A DNA stretch of 64,000 nucleotides from an uncultured Acidobacteriia bacterium (GTDB lineage Bacteria > Acidobacteriota > Terriglobia > Bryobacterales > Bryobacteraceae), in NCBI GenBank assembly GCA_903929755.1, contig CAIYVZ010000041.1:16738-80737 (forward strand). Direction: 5' to 3'. Position numbers and translations under genes: made by a program. The notes under the pieces are model-generated. The model saw only the letters and a list, made by a program, of their open reading frames with translations, was not told the DNA's origin and made no database searches. Within the stretch, counting starts at the first letter, position 1. Each line of letters begins with the position of its first letter. Below are positions 33,492 through 42,496 of this stretch, in pieces.

Positions 33492-34364
33492 GTGGAACTC
33501 AGTACCCTCCGCGTATTCATGACCGTCGTGAACGAGCGCAGTTTTTCGCGCGCGGCGGAGAAGCTCGGGCGCACCCAACCGGCCGTGTCGCTCTCGCTCC
33601 AAAGACTGGAAGCGGAACTTGGTGAAAAACTCCTGGACCGGTCCGCCAAAGACGTCATGCTTACCGACGCCGGCCGAAGCGTGCTCGAATACGCGCGCCG
33701 TTTCCAGAACCTGGAAAGCGAGCTTTCCAACGCGCTCGCCGAACTGCGTGACCATTCGTCCGGTCGCCTCGTCATCGGCGCCAATGAATCCACCTCCCTC
33801 TACCTGCTCAAGCACATTGAGCGCTACCGCCGCGTCTACCCAAAAATAAAGGTCCAGATCCGCCGCAGCTTCTCCAGCCGCATCCCCAGCGAACTGATTG
33901 ACGGCAACCTGGAACTCGGCGTCATCAGCTACCAGCCTCACGACGAGCGCATTCTCTGCAACGTCATCTACGAAGATTCCCTCGCCTTCGTCGTCTCCCC
34001 GAAGCACCGTTTCGCGCAGCGGCAGGACGTCCCCATCGCCGAACTGGGTGACGAAGTCTTCATCGCCCACAACGTCCTCTCCCCCTACCGCGAGTACGTC
34101 ATCCGCGCCTTCCACGAAAGAGGCATCCGCCTCAACATGGACGTGGAAATGCCCACGGTGGAAACCATCCGCTGGATGGTGGAACAGAACATCGGCGTGG
34201 CTTTTCTGCCGCGAATGTGCGTGGAACAGGAAATCGCCGAAGGTCGGCTGCTCGCCGTTCGCGTCCCCGAATTCCAGGTAGAACGCAAGATCTACCTCGT
34301 GCGGCCCTCCAGACGAGCCCTCAGCTACGCCGCCGAGGCTTTCCTGAAGCTCGTAACCGGATAA
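33492..34364 (+). CDS. LysR-family transcriptional regulator
   Basis: A 290-residue regulator. The N-terminal winged helix is MELSTLRVFMTVVNERSFSR with recognition helix TQPAVSLSLQRLEAELGEKL. The C-terminal part is a type 2 periplasmic-binding fold for the inducer (from about residue 90, GRLVIGANESTSLYLL). It probably controls the hydroxyproline genes with a pathway intermediate as inducer, judged from position only, since characterised hydroxyproline regulators in other bacteria are often of other families. The GTG at 33492 fits the family start. Confidence 0.88.
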   Translation: MELSTLRVFMTVVNERSFSRAAEKLGRTQPAVSLSLQRLEAELGEKLLDRSAKDVMLTDAGRSVLEYARRFQNLESELSNALAELRDHSSGRLVIGANESTSLYLLKHIERYRRVYPKIKVQIRRSFSSRIPSELIDGNLELGVISYQPHDERILCNVIYEDSLAFVVSPKHRFAQRQDVPIAELGDEVFIAHNVLSPYREYVIRAFHERGIRLNMDVEMPTVETIRWMVEQNIGVAFLPRMCVEQEIAEGRLLAVRVPEFQVERKIYLVRPSRRALSYAAEAFLKLVTG

Positions 34365-34371
34365 CGCAGAG

Positions 34372-34416
34372 CTTCATCCCGAGCCAATCCGCTCCTTGCG
34401 CGCTGCGGGGATGAAG
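34372..34416. terminator. inverted repeat between convergent LysR and phosphatase genes
   Basis: CTTCATCCC (34372-34380) and GGGATGAAG (34408-34416) are perfect 9-bp arms around 27 bases, placed 7 bp after the LysR stop and 7 bp before the phosphatase stop. It may act as a terminator for both directions. No T-run follows. Confidence 0.4.
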
Positions 34417-34423
34417 GAGAAGC

Positions 34424-34801
34424 CTACTTCCCGCGCCGCAAACTCAGGATCAACTGCATCACGCGGTGCTCAATGTCCGCCCGTGCCCGCCGGTAAGCGC
34501 TGGTGGGCTTCATGTACGGATCATCCACCTTCCACTCCAGCACCTGCTTCGGGGGTGTACCCGGCAGCCGATACCCCGACATATTCACTACAATGTCGTA
34601 CTTCGCCGCCAGCGCAGGCTCGTACCACGACGGGATATGCGCAGAAATATCCACGCCCATCTCTTCCATCGCATCCACGGTCGAGTTAACAATGCCCGGC
34701 ATTGGCGACAGCCCCGCGCTCGTCGCCACCAGCACATCCGACCCATAGTGGTTCGCGAAACCCTCCGCCATAGGACTCCGGCAGATGTTCCCCAAACACA
34801 C
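34424..34801 (-). CDS. low-molecular-weight protein tyrosine phosphatase family
   Basis: An ArsC/LMW-PTP-fold phosphatase. The P-loop is CLGNICRSPMAEG (C-x5-R-S), and the general-acid Asp is in VDDPYMKP. From the GTG at 34801 the protein has only 125 residues and starts in the P-loop strand. In-frame codons upstream encode KKQVLFV, exactly the missing first strand, but no standard start opens that stretch. An ATT at 34837, inside the 3' end of pdxT, is a candidate start. It is the last gene after pdxST and may use coupling for expression. The substrate could be phosphotyrosine or, less likely, arsenate. Confidence 0.82.
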   Translation of the reverse strand: MCLGNICRSPMAEGFANHYGSDVLVATSAGLSPMPGIVNSTVDAMEEMGVDISAHIPSWYEPALAAKYDIVVNMSGYRLPGTPPKQVLEWKVDDPYMKPTSAYRRARADIEHRVMQLILSLRRGK

Positions 34802-34818
34802 AAACAGTACCTGTTTCT

Positions 34819-35388
34819 TTACAACTTGCTCAGGAATAGCGCGTGTACTCTCGAATCCCCCGTCAGTTCCGGGTGAAATGTTGCGGCCAGATGCCTGCCT
34901 TGTTCAATCAAAACAGGCGTCCCCTGATATTCTGCCAGAACCGTAACGTCGGGTCCCGTTCGGCGGATAATCGGAGCGCGGATGAACACCGCCTCCATTG
35001 GCCCGCCCGGAAAATCGATTTGCGCTACGCGGCTGTCAATCTGCCGTCCGTAACCATTCCTCTCGATCGTCATATCAATCACGTCGAGACTGTTCTGGCT
35101 CGGGCACGTCACCTCCGTCGCCAGTAATATTGCCCCCGCGCAGGTGCCGAACACGGGTTTCGTGCCGGCAAAGCTGCGCAGGGGTTCCAGAAGATTCATA
35201 TACCCCAGAAGCTTAAGCATGGTGGTGCTCTCCCCTCCTGGGATGACCAGGGCCTCCACGCGGTTCAGATCCTCAACGGTGCGCACTTGCAGGGTGTCCG
35301 CGCCTGCGGAGTCCAAAGCCCTTTGGTGGGCTTCAAAACCACCCTGCAACGCGAGTACACCGACGAGTTTCTTCCGCGTGTTTTGCAT
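34819..35388 (-). CDS. pdxT: pyridoxal 5'-phosphate synthase glutaminase subunit
   Basis: A 189-residue class I glutaminase that feeds ammonia to PdxS. Motifs: VGVLALQGGFEAH at the start, GGESTTMLKLL (oxyanion region), the nucleophile Cys in FGTCAGAILLA, and the His-Glu pair in ATFHPELTGD. It starts three bases after the pdxS stop, so the two subunits are made together. It overlaps possible upstream codons of the phosphatase gene at its 3' end. Confidence 0.95.
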   Translation of the reverse strand: MQNTRKKLVGVLALQGGFEAHQRALDSAGADTLQVRTVEDLNRVEALVIPGGESTTMLKLLGYMNLLEPLRSFAGTKPVFGTCAGAILLATEVTCPSQNSLDVIDMTIERNGYGRQIDSRVAQIDFPGGPMEAVFIRAPIIRRTGPDVTVLAEYQGTPVLIEQGRHLAATFHPELTGDSRVHALFLSKL

Positions 35389-35391
35389 TGG

Positions 35392-36294
35392 TTACCAGCC
35401 CCGGTTCTGCATGAGTTCTTCTTCCGGAAGCTTGGAAATATCCAGACCCGGCATCGCCATCCCCAAATCTTCGCTGGCTTCCAGCAATTTGATCGGGTCG
35501 TTGAAATACGTGGCGGCCTTCACAATCGCCTTCGCCCGCGCCTCCGGATCCTCGCTCTTGAAGATGCCCGAGCCGACGAAAACAGCTTCAGCCCCCAACT
35601 GCATCACCAGCGCGGCATCAGCCGGGGTTGCAATGCCACCCGCCGAGAAGTTCGGCACCGGCAGACGGCCATTCGCCGCTACCCACTCCACCAGGTCCAG
35701 CGGAGCCCCCAGAAGCTTCGCTTCGTGGACCAGTTCTTCCGGGCCCAGAATCGTCAGGTGCCGCATTTCCTTAATGATGGTGCGGATGTGCCGAACCGCT
35801 TCCACAATGTTGCCCGAACCCGCCTCGCCCTTCGTGCGGATCATCGCCGCACCTTCCGCAATGCGCCGCAACGCCTCGCCCAGGTTGCGCGCACCGCAAA
35901 CGAACGCGGTCTTGAATTTCTTTTTGTCGATGTGGTGTTCTTCATCGGCGGGCGTCAGAACTTCGCTCTCGTCGATGTAGTCCACTTCCAGAGCTTCCAG
36001 AATCTGCGCTTCCGTAAAGTGCCCGATACGAGCCTTGGCCATCACCGGAATGGTGACCGCCGCCTTAATCTCGCGAATGATGCGGACGGGCGACATGCGA
36101 GCCACCCCGCCTTCCTTCCGGATATCGGACGGGACGCGTTCCAGCGCCATTACAGCGCAGGCCCCTGCACGCTCGGCGATGACAGCCTGCTCAGCGTTGA
36201 TGACGTCCATAATGACGCCACCCTTCAGCATCTCGGCCAGCCCAACATTCAGCCGCCAGCGTTCATTGTTCAGAATCCCATTGTTCACAATCAT
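35392..36294 (-). CDS. pdxS: pyridoxal 5'-phosphate synthase, lyase subunit
   Basis: A 300-residue TIM barrel that makes PLP from ribose 5-phosphate, glyceraldehyde 3-phosphate and ammonia. Family segments include [45 protein letters not shown] (catalytic Lys), [16 protein letters not shown] and [20 protein letters not shown]. The ATG at 36294 follows GGGAGA, and the open frame upstream of it is not needed. It lies between the MocR regulator gene (29 bp upstream) and pdxT. Confidence 0.96.
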   Translation of the reverse strand: MIVNNGILNNERWRLNVGLAEMLKGGVIMDVINAEQAVIAERAGACAVMALERVPSDIRKEGGVARMSPVRIIREIKAAVTIPVMAKARIGHFTEAQILEALEVDYIDESEVLTPADEEHHIDKKKFKTAFVCGARNLGEALRRIAEGAAMIRTKGEAGSGNIVEAVRHIRTIIKEMRHLTILGPEELVHEAKLLGAPLDLVEWVAANGRLPVPNFSAGGIATPADAALVMQLGAEAVFVGSGIFKSEDPEARAKAIVKAATYFNDPIKLLEASEDLGMAMPGLDISKLPEEELMQNRGW

Positions 36295-36323
36295 CGTTCG
36301 TTCTCCCTTCAGTTTTCTTAAAA

Positions 36324-37769
36324 CTAAACCCAACCCGCCGGAGCCAGTGCCCCGCTGCGCGACAGGCGCGCTTCCCGCACCACATTGCCCAGGCTTTCAA
36401 TTCCCCGGCGTATCTCACCCACATCGAGCCCAACAAAGCTCAGCCGCAACCCGGAATCGAGCGACCGCGTCACCGAAAACTGCCGTCCCGGCATGTAATC
36501 CACACCCGCCCGCTGCGCCAGGCCACGGAGGGCGGCTGCATCCAGGCCGTCACCCAAATCCACCCACAAATTCATCCCGCCCTCGGGAACCGTGAACGTG
36601 CACCCTTCCAGATGCTGGTGTGCGGCTTCTGAGACTGCGCGAATTTTCTCGCGCCCCGCCAAAACCATCCGCTTCTGGTGCGCCGCCAACTCGCCCGACT
36701 CCGCGAACCGCAGCAGAAACGCCTGCGAGAGCTGGTCCGTGTGCAGATCCGCCAGCTGTTTGAACTCGGTCACCCTCGCAATTACCTGCTTGGGAGCCAG
36801 GATCCAGCCGCACCTCACACCCGGGAACGCAATCTTCGAAAAACTCCCCAGCAGGATCGTGTTCGGGTCCAGCGCCTTCAGCCGGGTCGTCTCCGGCCCG
36901 GAATACTGCAGTTCGCTGTAGATATCGTTCTCGATCAGGATCGCGCCCGCCGCCCGCACCATCGCCACTATCTGCCGCCGCGCAGCATCCGGAATCGTGG
37001 CCCCCGTCGGGTTTTGGAAGGACGGAGTCAGCACCACGATCTTCGCCCCCTCCTCCAGCGCCCGCCGCAGCGAGAAAGGCTCCGCCCCCGCAGCCCCCAC
37101 TTCCACCCCAATCAGTTCCGCCCCCGCTTCCAGGAAAAGGTTCTTCAGCCCCGGATAAACCGGCTCCTCCACCGCCACCTTCATACCCGGCTTCACCAGC
37201 GCCCGGCTCAGAAGGTCCACCGCCTGCTGGCAGCCATTGGTGATCAGGATGTCGTCCGTGTCACGCGTCACACTGGAACGGGAGAGCAGATACTGCCGCA
37301 AAGGCTCATACCCGGCCGGAGACCCCAGTTGCATCAGAGACCGCATCTCCGCGCTGGCCAGAACTTCCCGGCAGCACTCCCGAAACTCCTCAACCGGAAA
37401 CTGCCGCGCTGAAGGGCGTGAGGACGAGAAATTGATCAGGTTCTCCCTGGAACCGGCCGCCGCCGAAGGAGCCGGCGATTGTGCCAGAGCATACGACCAA
37501 TTCAGGCTTTCCGGCAGACGCGCCGGAGCGGAACGAACGAAACTTCCCCGCCCCACCTCGCCATGGATCAGCCCCCCGGCCTCCAGCATTTCGTAAGCCG
37601 CTGAAACCGTGGTCCGGTTCAGGCCAAGATGGCCAGCCAATTCCCGAGTAGGAGGCAGCTTCTCGCCAGGCCGCAAACTCCCCGATTCAATCAGATTTTG
37701 CAGGTATTCCCCTAGCTGCCGATAAATCGGCAACCGCGAATCCGCATTCAAATCTGGCCGGATCTCCAT
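36324..37769 (-). CDS. pdxR: MocR-type (GntR/aminotransferase) regulator, PdxR-like
   Basis: A 481-residue fusion of a GntR winged helix ([20 protein letters not shown] to [10 protein letters not shown]) and a fold-type I aminotransferase. The PLP lysine is in [17 protein letters not shown], with NPTG in [10 protein letters not shown]. Such regulators sense PLP or PLP-related ligands and control pdxST. The ATG at 37769 has GGAG six bases before it. Unlike most PdxR genes, which are divergent from pdxST, this one lies upstream on the same strand with a 29-bp gap, so it is probably in the same operon. Confidence 0.85.
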   Translation of the reverse strand: MEIRPDLNADSRLPIYRQLGEYLQNLIESGSLRPGEKLPPTRELAGHLGLNRTTVSAAYEMLEAGGLIHGEVGRGSFVRSAPARLPESLNWSYALAQSPAPSAAAGSRENLINFSSSRPSARQFPVEEFRECCREVLASAEMRSLMQLGSPAGYEPLRQYLLSRSSVTRDTDDILITNGCQQAVDLLSRALVKPGMKVAVEEPVYPGLKNLFLEAGAELIGVEVGAAGAEPFSLRRALEEGAKIVVLTPSFQNPTGATIPDAARRQIVAMVRAAGAILIENDIYSELQYSGPETTRLKALDPNTILLGSFSKIAFPGVRCGWILAPKQVIARVTEFKQLADLHTDQLSQAFLLRFAESGELAAHQKRMVLAGREKIRAVSEAAHQHLEGCTFTVPEGGMNLWVDLGDGLDAAALRGLAQRAGVDYMPGRQFSVTRSLDSGLRLSFVGLDVGEIRRGIESLGNVVREARLSRSGALAPAGWV

Positions 37770-37853
37770 CAGGGCTCCAGCATAGCATGCCAAATTGGAC
37801 TGCCAGGAAGCCAGCCAATCGAGCCATTTGAATTAAATCGCTATCCTCATTCC

Positions 37854-38431
37854 ATGCCCCGGCAATTCGGACTCATCGTCACCACTCTGCTCGCTTCCAT
37901 CAGCTTCGCCCAGCCAGGTCGGGTCGCGGTTGTCATCGAGAGCACCCCGGGAATATCGAGGCGGAGATCGACACCGTCCACGCGCCCAAAACCGCCGCCA
38001 ACTTCCTCCGTTACGTCGATGCCGGTCAATACAACGGGGGGCGTTTCCATCGCACCGTGAAGCCCGACAACCAGCCCAACAGCCCTATCAAAATCGAAGT
38101 CATCCAGGCTCGCCGCGACGACAAGACGCCCGCCTACCCGCCCGTCCCCCTCGAAAGGACCTCGGTCACCGGCCTCCACCATAAGGACGGCACCCTCTCC
38201 ATGGCTCGCGACCAGAACCCCGACTCCGCCGAATCCGACTTCTTCATTTGCCTCAGCGACCAGCCCGCCCTCGATTTCGGCGGCAAACGCAACCCCGATG
38301 GCCAGGGTTTCGCCGCCTTCGGTCGGGTCACCAAAGGCTTGGACATCGTCCGCAAAATCCAGACTCAACCCTCCGATGCGCGCCAGCAACTCACCCCGCC
38401 CATCGCAATCCTCAAGATCCACCGCCGCTGA
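37854..38431 (+). pseudogene. cyclophilin-type peptidyl-prolyl isomerase, frameshifted
   Basis: An exported cyclophilin split by one missing base. The first frame (ATG at 37854) gives the signal MPRQFGLIVTTLLASISFAQ and AVVIESTPG. The second frame continues with NIEAEIDTVHAPKTAANFL, GGRFHRTVKPDN, ARDQNPDSAESDFFICLSD and GFAAFGRVTKGLDIV up to 38431. The change of frame is at about 37952, where GGAATATCGAG would read GGAAATATCGAG in an intact gene. The domain is otherwise complete. Either this is a recent inactivation or a sequencing/assembly error in an A-run. Confidence 0.75.
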
Positions 38432-38445
38432 TATAGAATCAGGAA

Positions 38446-39450
38446 TTGCCACTCAACCCGCGCAAAATCGCGTTCCTGGCCTTGCTGGCGCTGGCCTCCG
38501 CAGCGCTCGGAGCTAAAAAGAAGCCCGAAGATTTCACCCAAACGCTGGAACTGCCCAAAGACCCGCCCTTCGTCGCCATAGGCGAAACCCGCAAGCTCGT
38601 TTTTCATATCTCGCCGCTCTCCACCAAAGGCCTGCTCTCCATCCAGACCAAAGACGCCGTCAAAGCCCTGCTCAAGCTCAACGGCAACGCGCAGATCATC
38701 CACATTCGCGCCTTCGTGGCCGGCAATGGCGACGTCCGCCGCGTCCCCCAAATCATCAGCGAAGCGCTCACTGAAAAGCACCAGCAGTTGCCCTCCATCA
38801 GCGTCGTCCGCACCGGTGGCCTGTCGCTCGATAACTCGCAAGTGGTCCTCGAAGCCGTCTCCGTCGCGAAGAAGGACGTTAACCCGACCGGCCTCGATTT
38901 CGCGGACTCCGGTGCCGTCACTGCCCCCGATCCCAATTCCTCCCCCAAGCCGCTCCTCGATAAAGCGCTCGACCAGCTTGCGGCCAGAGCTCCGGCGGCG
39001 GGCACCCTGCAGGTCACCTGCTTCGTCAGCACCATGACGGATTCCACCGGCATGCTCGCGGCTCTGAGCACCCGCTTCCCCGGCGCCGTCACCAATGTGG
39101 TGATGACCCAGCGTGGCCCGTTCCAAGCCTTCGCCAGCTGCCAGTCTATTCGCCGCGGAACCCGCGTCACCGCTGCAAAACTCGCCTTCTCCGGAACCCG
39201 CGTCGCGTTTGGCCAACAGGAAAAGGACGCCACGCTTGCATTTCAGCGCCTGGATAAGGACCTGACCGAAGCGGGAGCCTCCCCGGACAGCGTCGTCTTT
39301 ACCAACATTTACCCCCTCTCGGGCGCGATGGCAGAGCTTTCCCGCAAGCTCCGGACCAGCCCCTCGCCAGTGGCTATCACCCCGGCGGAAGGGGTCGCAG
39401 CGGTGGAGGCAGGCTTCGCCGTTGATGCCATCGCCACCGTCCAGAGATAG
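38446..39450 (+). CDS. exported protein with two RidA/YjgF-like domains
   Basis: A 334-residue protein. Starting from the TTG at 38446 it has a signal peptide (RKIAFLALLALASAALGAKK). Two halves follow that each look like the RidA trimer fold: NAQIIHIRAFVAGNGDVRRV with LPSISVVRTGGLSLDNSQVV and LEAVSVAKK in the first, and TRVAFGQQEKDATLAFQRLD with DSVVFTNIYPLSG in the second. Cytosolic RidA hydrolyses reactive imines; an exported two-domain form is unusual and its substrate is unknown. No ATG is near. It lies 14 bp after the broken cyclophilin. Confidence 0.6.
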   Translation: MPLNPRKIAFLALLALASAALGAKKKPEDFTQTLELPKDPPFVAIGETRKLVFHISPLSTKGLLSIQTKDAVKALLKLNGNAQIIHIRAFVAGNGDVRRVPQIISEALTEKHQQLPSISVVRTGGLSLDNSQVVLEAVSVAKKDVNPTGLDFADSGAVTAPDPNSSPKPLLDKALDQLAARAPAAGTLQVTCFVSTMTDSTGMLAALSTRFPGAVTNVVMTQRGPFQAFASCQSIRRGTRVTAAKLAFSGTRVAFGQQEKDATLAFQRLDKDLTEAGASPDSVVFTNIYPLSGAMAELSRKLRTSPSPVAITPAEGVAAVEAGFAVDAIATVQR

Positions 39451-39513
39451 CCCTTAGCCGGGTCGCCGGGATAGCCATGTTAAACCAGTAGTTTGACGCC
39501 TTTAGTCTAAAAT

Positions 39514-40548
39514 ATGTCCTCCAAACTCGTAGTCACCTTTGGCGAGATTATGTTGCGTCTCGCGCCCCCCGGATTTGAACGCTTCCTGCAGAGCCCCGGC
39601 TTTGTCGCCACGTGGGGAGGCGGAGAGGCGAACGTCGCCGTTTCCACTGCGGGCTTCGGCCTGCCGGCTTCTTTTGTGACGGTTGTCCCGTCCAATCCGC
39701 TGGCTGATTCCATGCTTGGTGAGCTGCGGCGCTTCAACGTGGATACCACCCGTGTGGTGCGCGGTAAGGGCCGCATGGGCGTCTACTTCGTGGAAACCGG
39801 AGCCAACCAGAGGGCTTCGAAGGTTGTTTACGACCGCGAAAACAGCGCAATCGCACTCGCGAAGCCTGGGGATATTAACTGGGATATGGCGCTCGCCGGG
39901 GCCACCTGGTTTCACACGACGGGCATTACGCCCGCCATCAGCGAATCCGCCGCCGCGCTCGCCCTCGAATCCGTAAAAGCCGCCCAGGCGAAGGGCATTA
40001 CGGTCTCTTGCGACCTGAACTATCGCAAGAACCTGTGGCAGTGGGGCAAAAAGGCCAGCGAAGTCATGAGCGAGCTGGTGAAGTACGTGGATGTCGTCAT
40101 TGCCAACGAAGAAGATTGCCAGGCGGCGCTCGGCATCGAAGCCGGCGTGGATGTCCATTCCGGCCATCTCGATCACGACGCTTACAAGACGCTCGCGGCC
40201 AAGGTTGTCGCGGCACACCCGAACATCAAAACCATCGCCATCACTCTGCGCGAATCGAAGAGTGCGTCGCACAACGGCTGGTCGGCCTGCCTTTACGATG
40301 GCAAGGACTTCCTGATGAGTCGTCACTATGAAATCACCCATATTGTGGACCGCGTGGGCGGCGGCGATTCCTTCGCCGGCGGCCTGATCTACGGTCTGAA
40401 CATGCTGGGCACCAAACAGGAAGCGCTCGAATTCGCGGTGGCGGCTTCGTGCCTGAAGCACTCCCTGCCCGGCGATTTCAACCGCTTCACCCTGGACGAG
40501 GTAAACAACCTGCTCAAGGGCGACGGCTCCGGCCGCGTGCAGCGCTAA
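39514..40548 (+). CDS. kdgK: PfkB-family sugar kinase, 2-keto-3-deoxygluconate kinase-like
   Basis: A 344-residue ribokinase-fold kinase. The start is [20 protein letters not shown] and the N-terminal substrate motif is [15 protein letters not shown]. The catalytic Asp and anion hole are in [39 protein letters not shown] is typical of KDG kinases. It probably phosphorylates 2-keto-3-deoxygluconate or a related sugar acid in the cytosol. It stands alone and ends 12 bp before a convergent gene. The KDG assignment rests on overall pattern. Confidence 0.85.
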   Translation: MSSKLVVTFGEIMLRLAPPGFERFLQSPGFVATWGGGEANVAVSTAGFGLPASFVTVVPSNPLADSMLGELRRFNVDTTRVVRGKGRMGVYFVETGANQRASKVVYDRENSAIALAKPGDINWDMALAGATWFHTTGITPAISESAAALALESVKAAQAKGITVSCDLNYRKNLWQWGKKASEVMSELVKYVDVVIANEEDCQAALGIEAGVDVHSGHLDHDAYKTLAAKVVAAHPNIKTIAITLRESKSASHNGWSACLYDGKDFLMSRHYEITHIVDRVGGGDSFAGGLIYGLNMLGTKQEALEFAVAASCLKHSLPGDFNRFTLDEVNNLLKGDGSGRVQR

Positions 40549-40560
40549 GACACCACAACT

Positions 40561-41820
40561 TTACGGCTTCGGCTTCGGGCTCTGGGGTTCGCTCGGTACC
40601 CAATTTTCGGGCGCTCCCCAGTTCGCCGTGGCTACCTTGTCGCCGATTTTCAGGGTCGCTTGGATTTTGGGGCTCTTTGGATCAAAACCAGACACACCAG
40701 CCATTACCGTGGCGGGGCTCAATGGAATCGTCGTCGTCTGGCCTCCGTCCAGGATCGTGAGCGAGCCTGAGTCGCCCTTGGTGACACTGTCCGTGTTCCA
40801 GACTGCGGTAATGTGACCGCCAGCTTCGGAAAGTTCGAGCTTGAGGGTGGAACTGAGCAGATAGTTCGCCCCTGCTCCCACCGCTACCAGACCCACGGCC
40901 CCTGCGCTGGCAATGAGGACCCATTTCCGGCGTGATGGAGTAGCCGCGTTTGCCTTTGCAGGGCTATTCGGGGCAGAAGTAGAAGTAGAAGTAGAAGTAG
41001 AAGTGGCACCTTCACCGGTGTTCCCTGCGGAGAGGGGCGCTGCTCGGTCCATAAGCTTGTACGCGCGGATCGACTGGAACCCAGTGCCTTCCGCAGGTTC
41101 CCAGGTCCCGGCAGGTTTCGGGGATGACGCTGCTCCGACTGCGGCAGTTGGTGCGGTCAGGTGCACAGTCGTCTGCAGTGGCGCCGTCAACGACTGGGGC
41201 CCGGAATTCGCCTTCCGGGGAACGAGAACCGCAGCCGGAGCTAACGTCGCAGCGGGGCTGGCAACCACGGCCTTTGCCTCCTCTGCCGGGACAAACGCAA
41301 AATCCAGAGGTTCCACCCACTCCAAAACGTCATGAGTTGAACCCTGAACAACCTGACCGGCTCCGTCGCGGAAGAAAATCGAAGCCTTCGTAGTCTCTGT
41401 ATGACCCGGCCGGATGACCAGCATGATCTGCCATGCTGCGGGGCAGAACGCGTCGAACAGGTCCAGCTCCGCGGCGCGGGGAATGCTGGGTGGCTGAGTC
41501 CTGGAAAAGTACCAGCCCACCACGCTGAGTGCCCGGGTTTCCCGCAGAAGACCGGCTGCACGCGACTTTTCGTCGGGGGTAAGGTTGAAGGCCGGTCCGC
41601 CGACGTGCGCGGAGGGAAACTCGATGAAATCCCGGATCGAAACCACGCCCGTTCCCGGCTTTCTGCTTCCCAGAAGGACCCCGCCCAACCCAAGCCCGGT
41701 ATTCGGCAAGGCCAGCAGGCCCTGTAAAGACCGTCTGCGCAGCGCCTCCAGCACGTCTGCTAAAAACTCTATGGTTGCGGGGTATCCGGTTTCGGTCCAC
41801 GTCAGGCTGGGGGGGGGCAT
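40561..41820 (-). CDS. membrane-anchored protein with degenerate MPN/JAB-like domain
   Basis: A 419-residue protein. Residues 15-170 resemble an MPN (JAB) fold: GLGLGGVLLGSR, FIEFPSAHVGGPAFNL and VVGWYFSRTQPPSIPRAAELDLFDAF. In active JAB enzymes that last segment reads G-W-Y-H-S-H-P then S-x2-D, so both metal histidines are missing here and peptidase activity is unlikely. A Pro/Ala/Thr-rich linker (about 190-290) includes five Thr-Ser pairs. A membrane helix follows (VLIASAGAVGLVAVGAGANYLL, about 305-327), then a small beta-rich C-terminal domain. It starts with ATG followed directly by nine C. The function is unknown. Confidence 0.55.
   Translation of the reverse strand: MPPPSLTWTETGYPATIEFLADVLEALRRRSLQGLLALPNTGLGLGGVLLGSRKPGTGVVSIRDFIEFPSAHVGGPAFNLTPDEKSRAAGLLRETRALSVVGWYFSRTQPPSIPRAAELDLFDAFCPAAWQIMLVIRPGHTETTKASIFFRDGAGQVVQGSTHDVLEWVEPLDFAFVPAEEAKAVVASPAATLAPAAVLVPRKANSGPQSLTAPLQTTVHLTAPTAAVGAASSPKPAGTWEPAEGTGFQSIRAYKLMDRAAPLSAGNTGEGATSTSTSTSTSAPNSPAKANAATPSRRKWVLIASAGAVGLVAVGAGANYLLSSTLKLELSEAGGHITAVWNTDSVTKGDSGSLTILDGGQTTTIPLSPATVMAGVSGFDPKSPKIQATLKIGDKVATANWGAPENWVPSEPQSPKPKP
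40975..41004 (+). repeat. five tandem AGAAGT hexamers inside the MPN-like gene
   Basis: Five perfect copies of AGAAGT on the plus strand. On the coding strand they encode alternating Thr-Ser in the linker before the membrane helix. Copy-number change would keep the reading frame and only alter linker length. Confidence 0.85.
41809..41817. repeat. nine-base homopolymer right after the start codon of the MPN-like gene
   Basis: Nine G on the plus strand (nine C on the coding strand) follow the ATG at 41820-41818 directly. Slippage by one base would put translation out of frame at codon 5, so the tract could switch the gene on and off or could be a sequencing artefact. Confidence 0.7.
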
Positions 41821-41884
41821 GTATTCGGTTTGGGGGAGCGGTACGGGTTCGGGGAATCTCTGAACCCAGACTATAATAATAACC

Positions 41885-42496
41885 GTGGCGAAGGCAAAAG
41901 ATCTGGAGTTGCGACTCGAAAGAACGGAACAGCAACTACGGCTCTTTCAAAAGGTGAGCCGGTTTATGGTCCGGGACATGACACTGCAGGAAGTTCTGCA
42001 GGGAATCGTGTCTTTGGTGGTTGAGTTTACAGGCTGTGATTCGTGTCTCGTGTATCTTTGCGATGACCTGGACCTCGTCCTGTGTGCCTCGAATTCGCAT
42101 CATGAGGCGCAAATCGGCAAGGTTCGGCTGAAACTGAACGAAGGTCTTACCGGCTGGGTGGCCAGGGAACGCCGTTTGCTGGCAATCTCCCGTGAGGCAA
42201 ACAAAGACCCTCGTTTCAAGTACTTCGGGGAACTTCCTGAAGATAACTTTGAGGCTTTTCTGTCAGCCCCGGTGATCGCCAGAAACCGGGTGGTGGGCGT
42301 GATCAACGTCCAGCACCGGCAGGCGCACCAGCATACCGGCGGTGAGATGGAAGTGCTCACCACGCTCGGAGAACAGGTTGGCTGCGCGCTGGCGCTGGCC
42401 CGCATGTCGCCCGAAATACTTGAATCCGTGAATCACGCGGCGCTTGTCCTTTCATCAGGCCCCGGAAGGTCTCCTGGACGGACTCACTCGCTATGA
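41885..42496 (+). CDS. GAF-domain protein
   Basis: A 203-residue protein. A short N-terminal helix (LELRLERTEQQLRLFQKVSRF), likely a coiled coil, leads into one GAF domain: VVEFTGCDSCLVYLCDD, LNEGLTGWVARERRLLAIS, then FLSAPVIARNRVVGVINVQHR. GAF domains bind small ligands or cyclic nucleotides, or dimerise. No output domain follows, so it may act with a partner. The start is a GTG at 41885, since no ATG is suitable. Its stop overlaps the ATG of the YCF48-like gene (ATGA). Confidence 0.75.
   Translation: MAKAKDLELRLERTEQQLRLFQKVSRFMVRDMTLQEVLQGIVSLVVEFTGCDSCLVYLCDDLDLVLCASNSHHEAQIGKVRLKLNEGLTGWVARERRLLAISREANKDPRFKYFGELPEDNFEAFLSAPVIARNRVVGVINVQHRQAHQHTGGEMEVLTTLGEQVGCALALARMSPEILESVNHAALVLSSGPGRSPGRTHSL

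Noticed and set aside
39451..39513. Possible origin of replication in the gap before kdgK
   Set aside because: Near the composition switch, but only 63 bp, not AT-rich, and without DnaA-box-like sequences.
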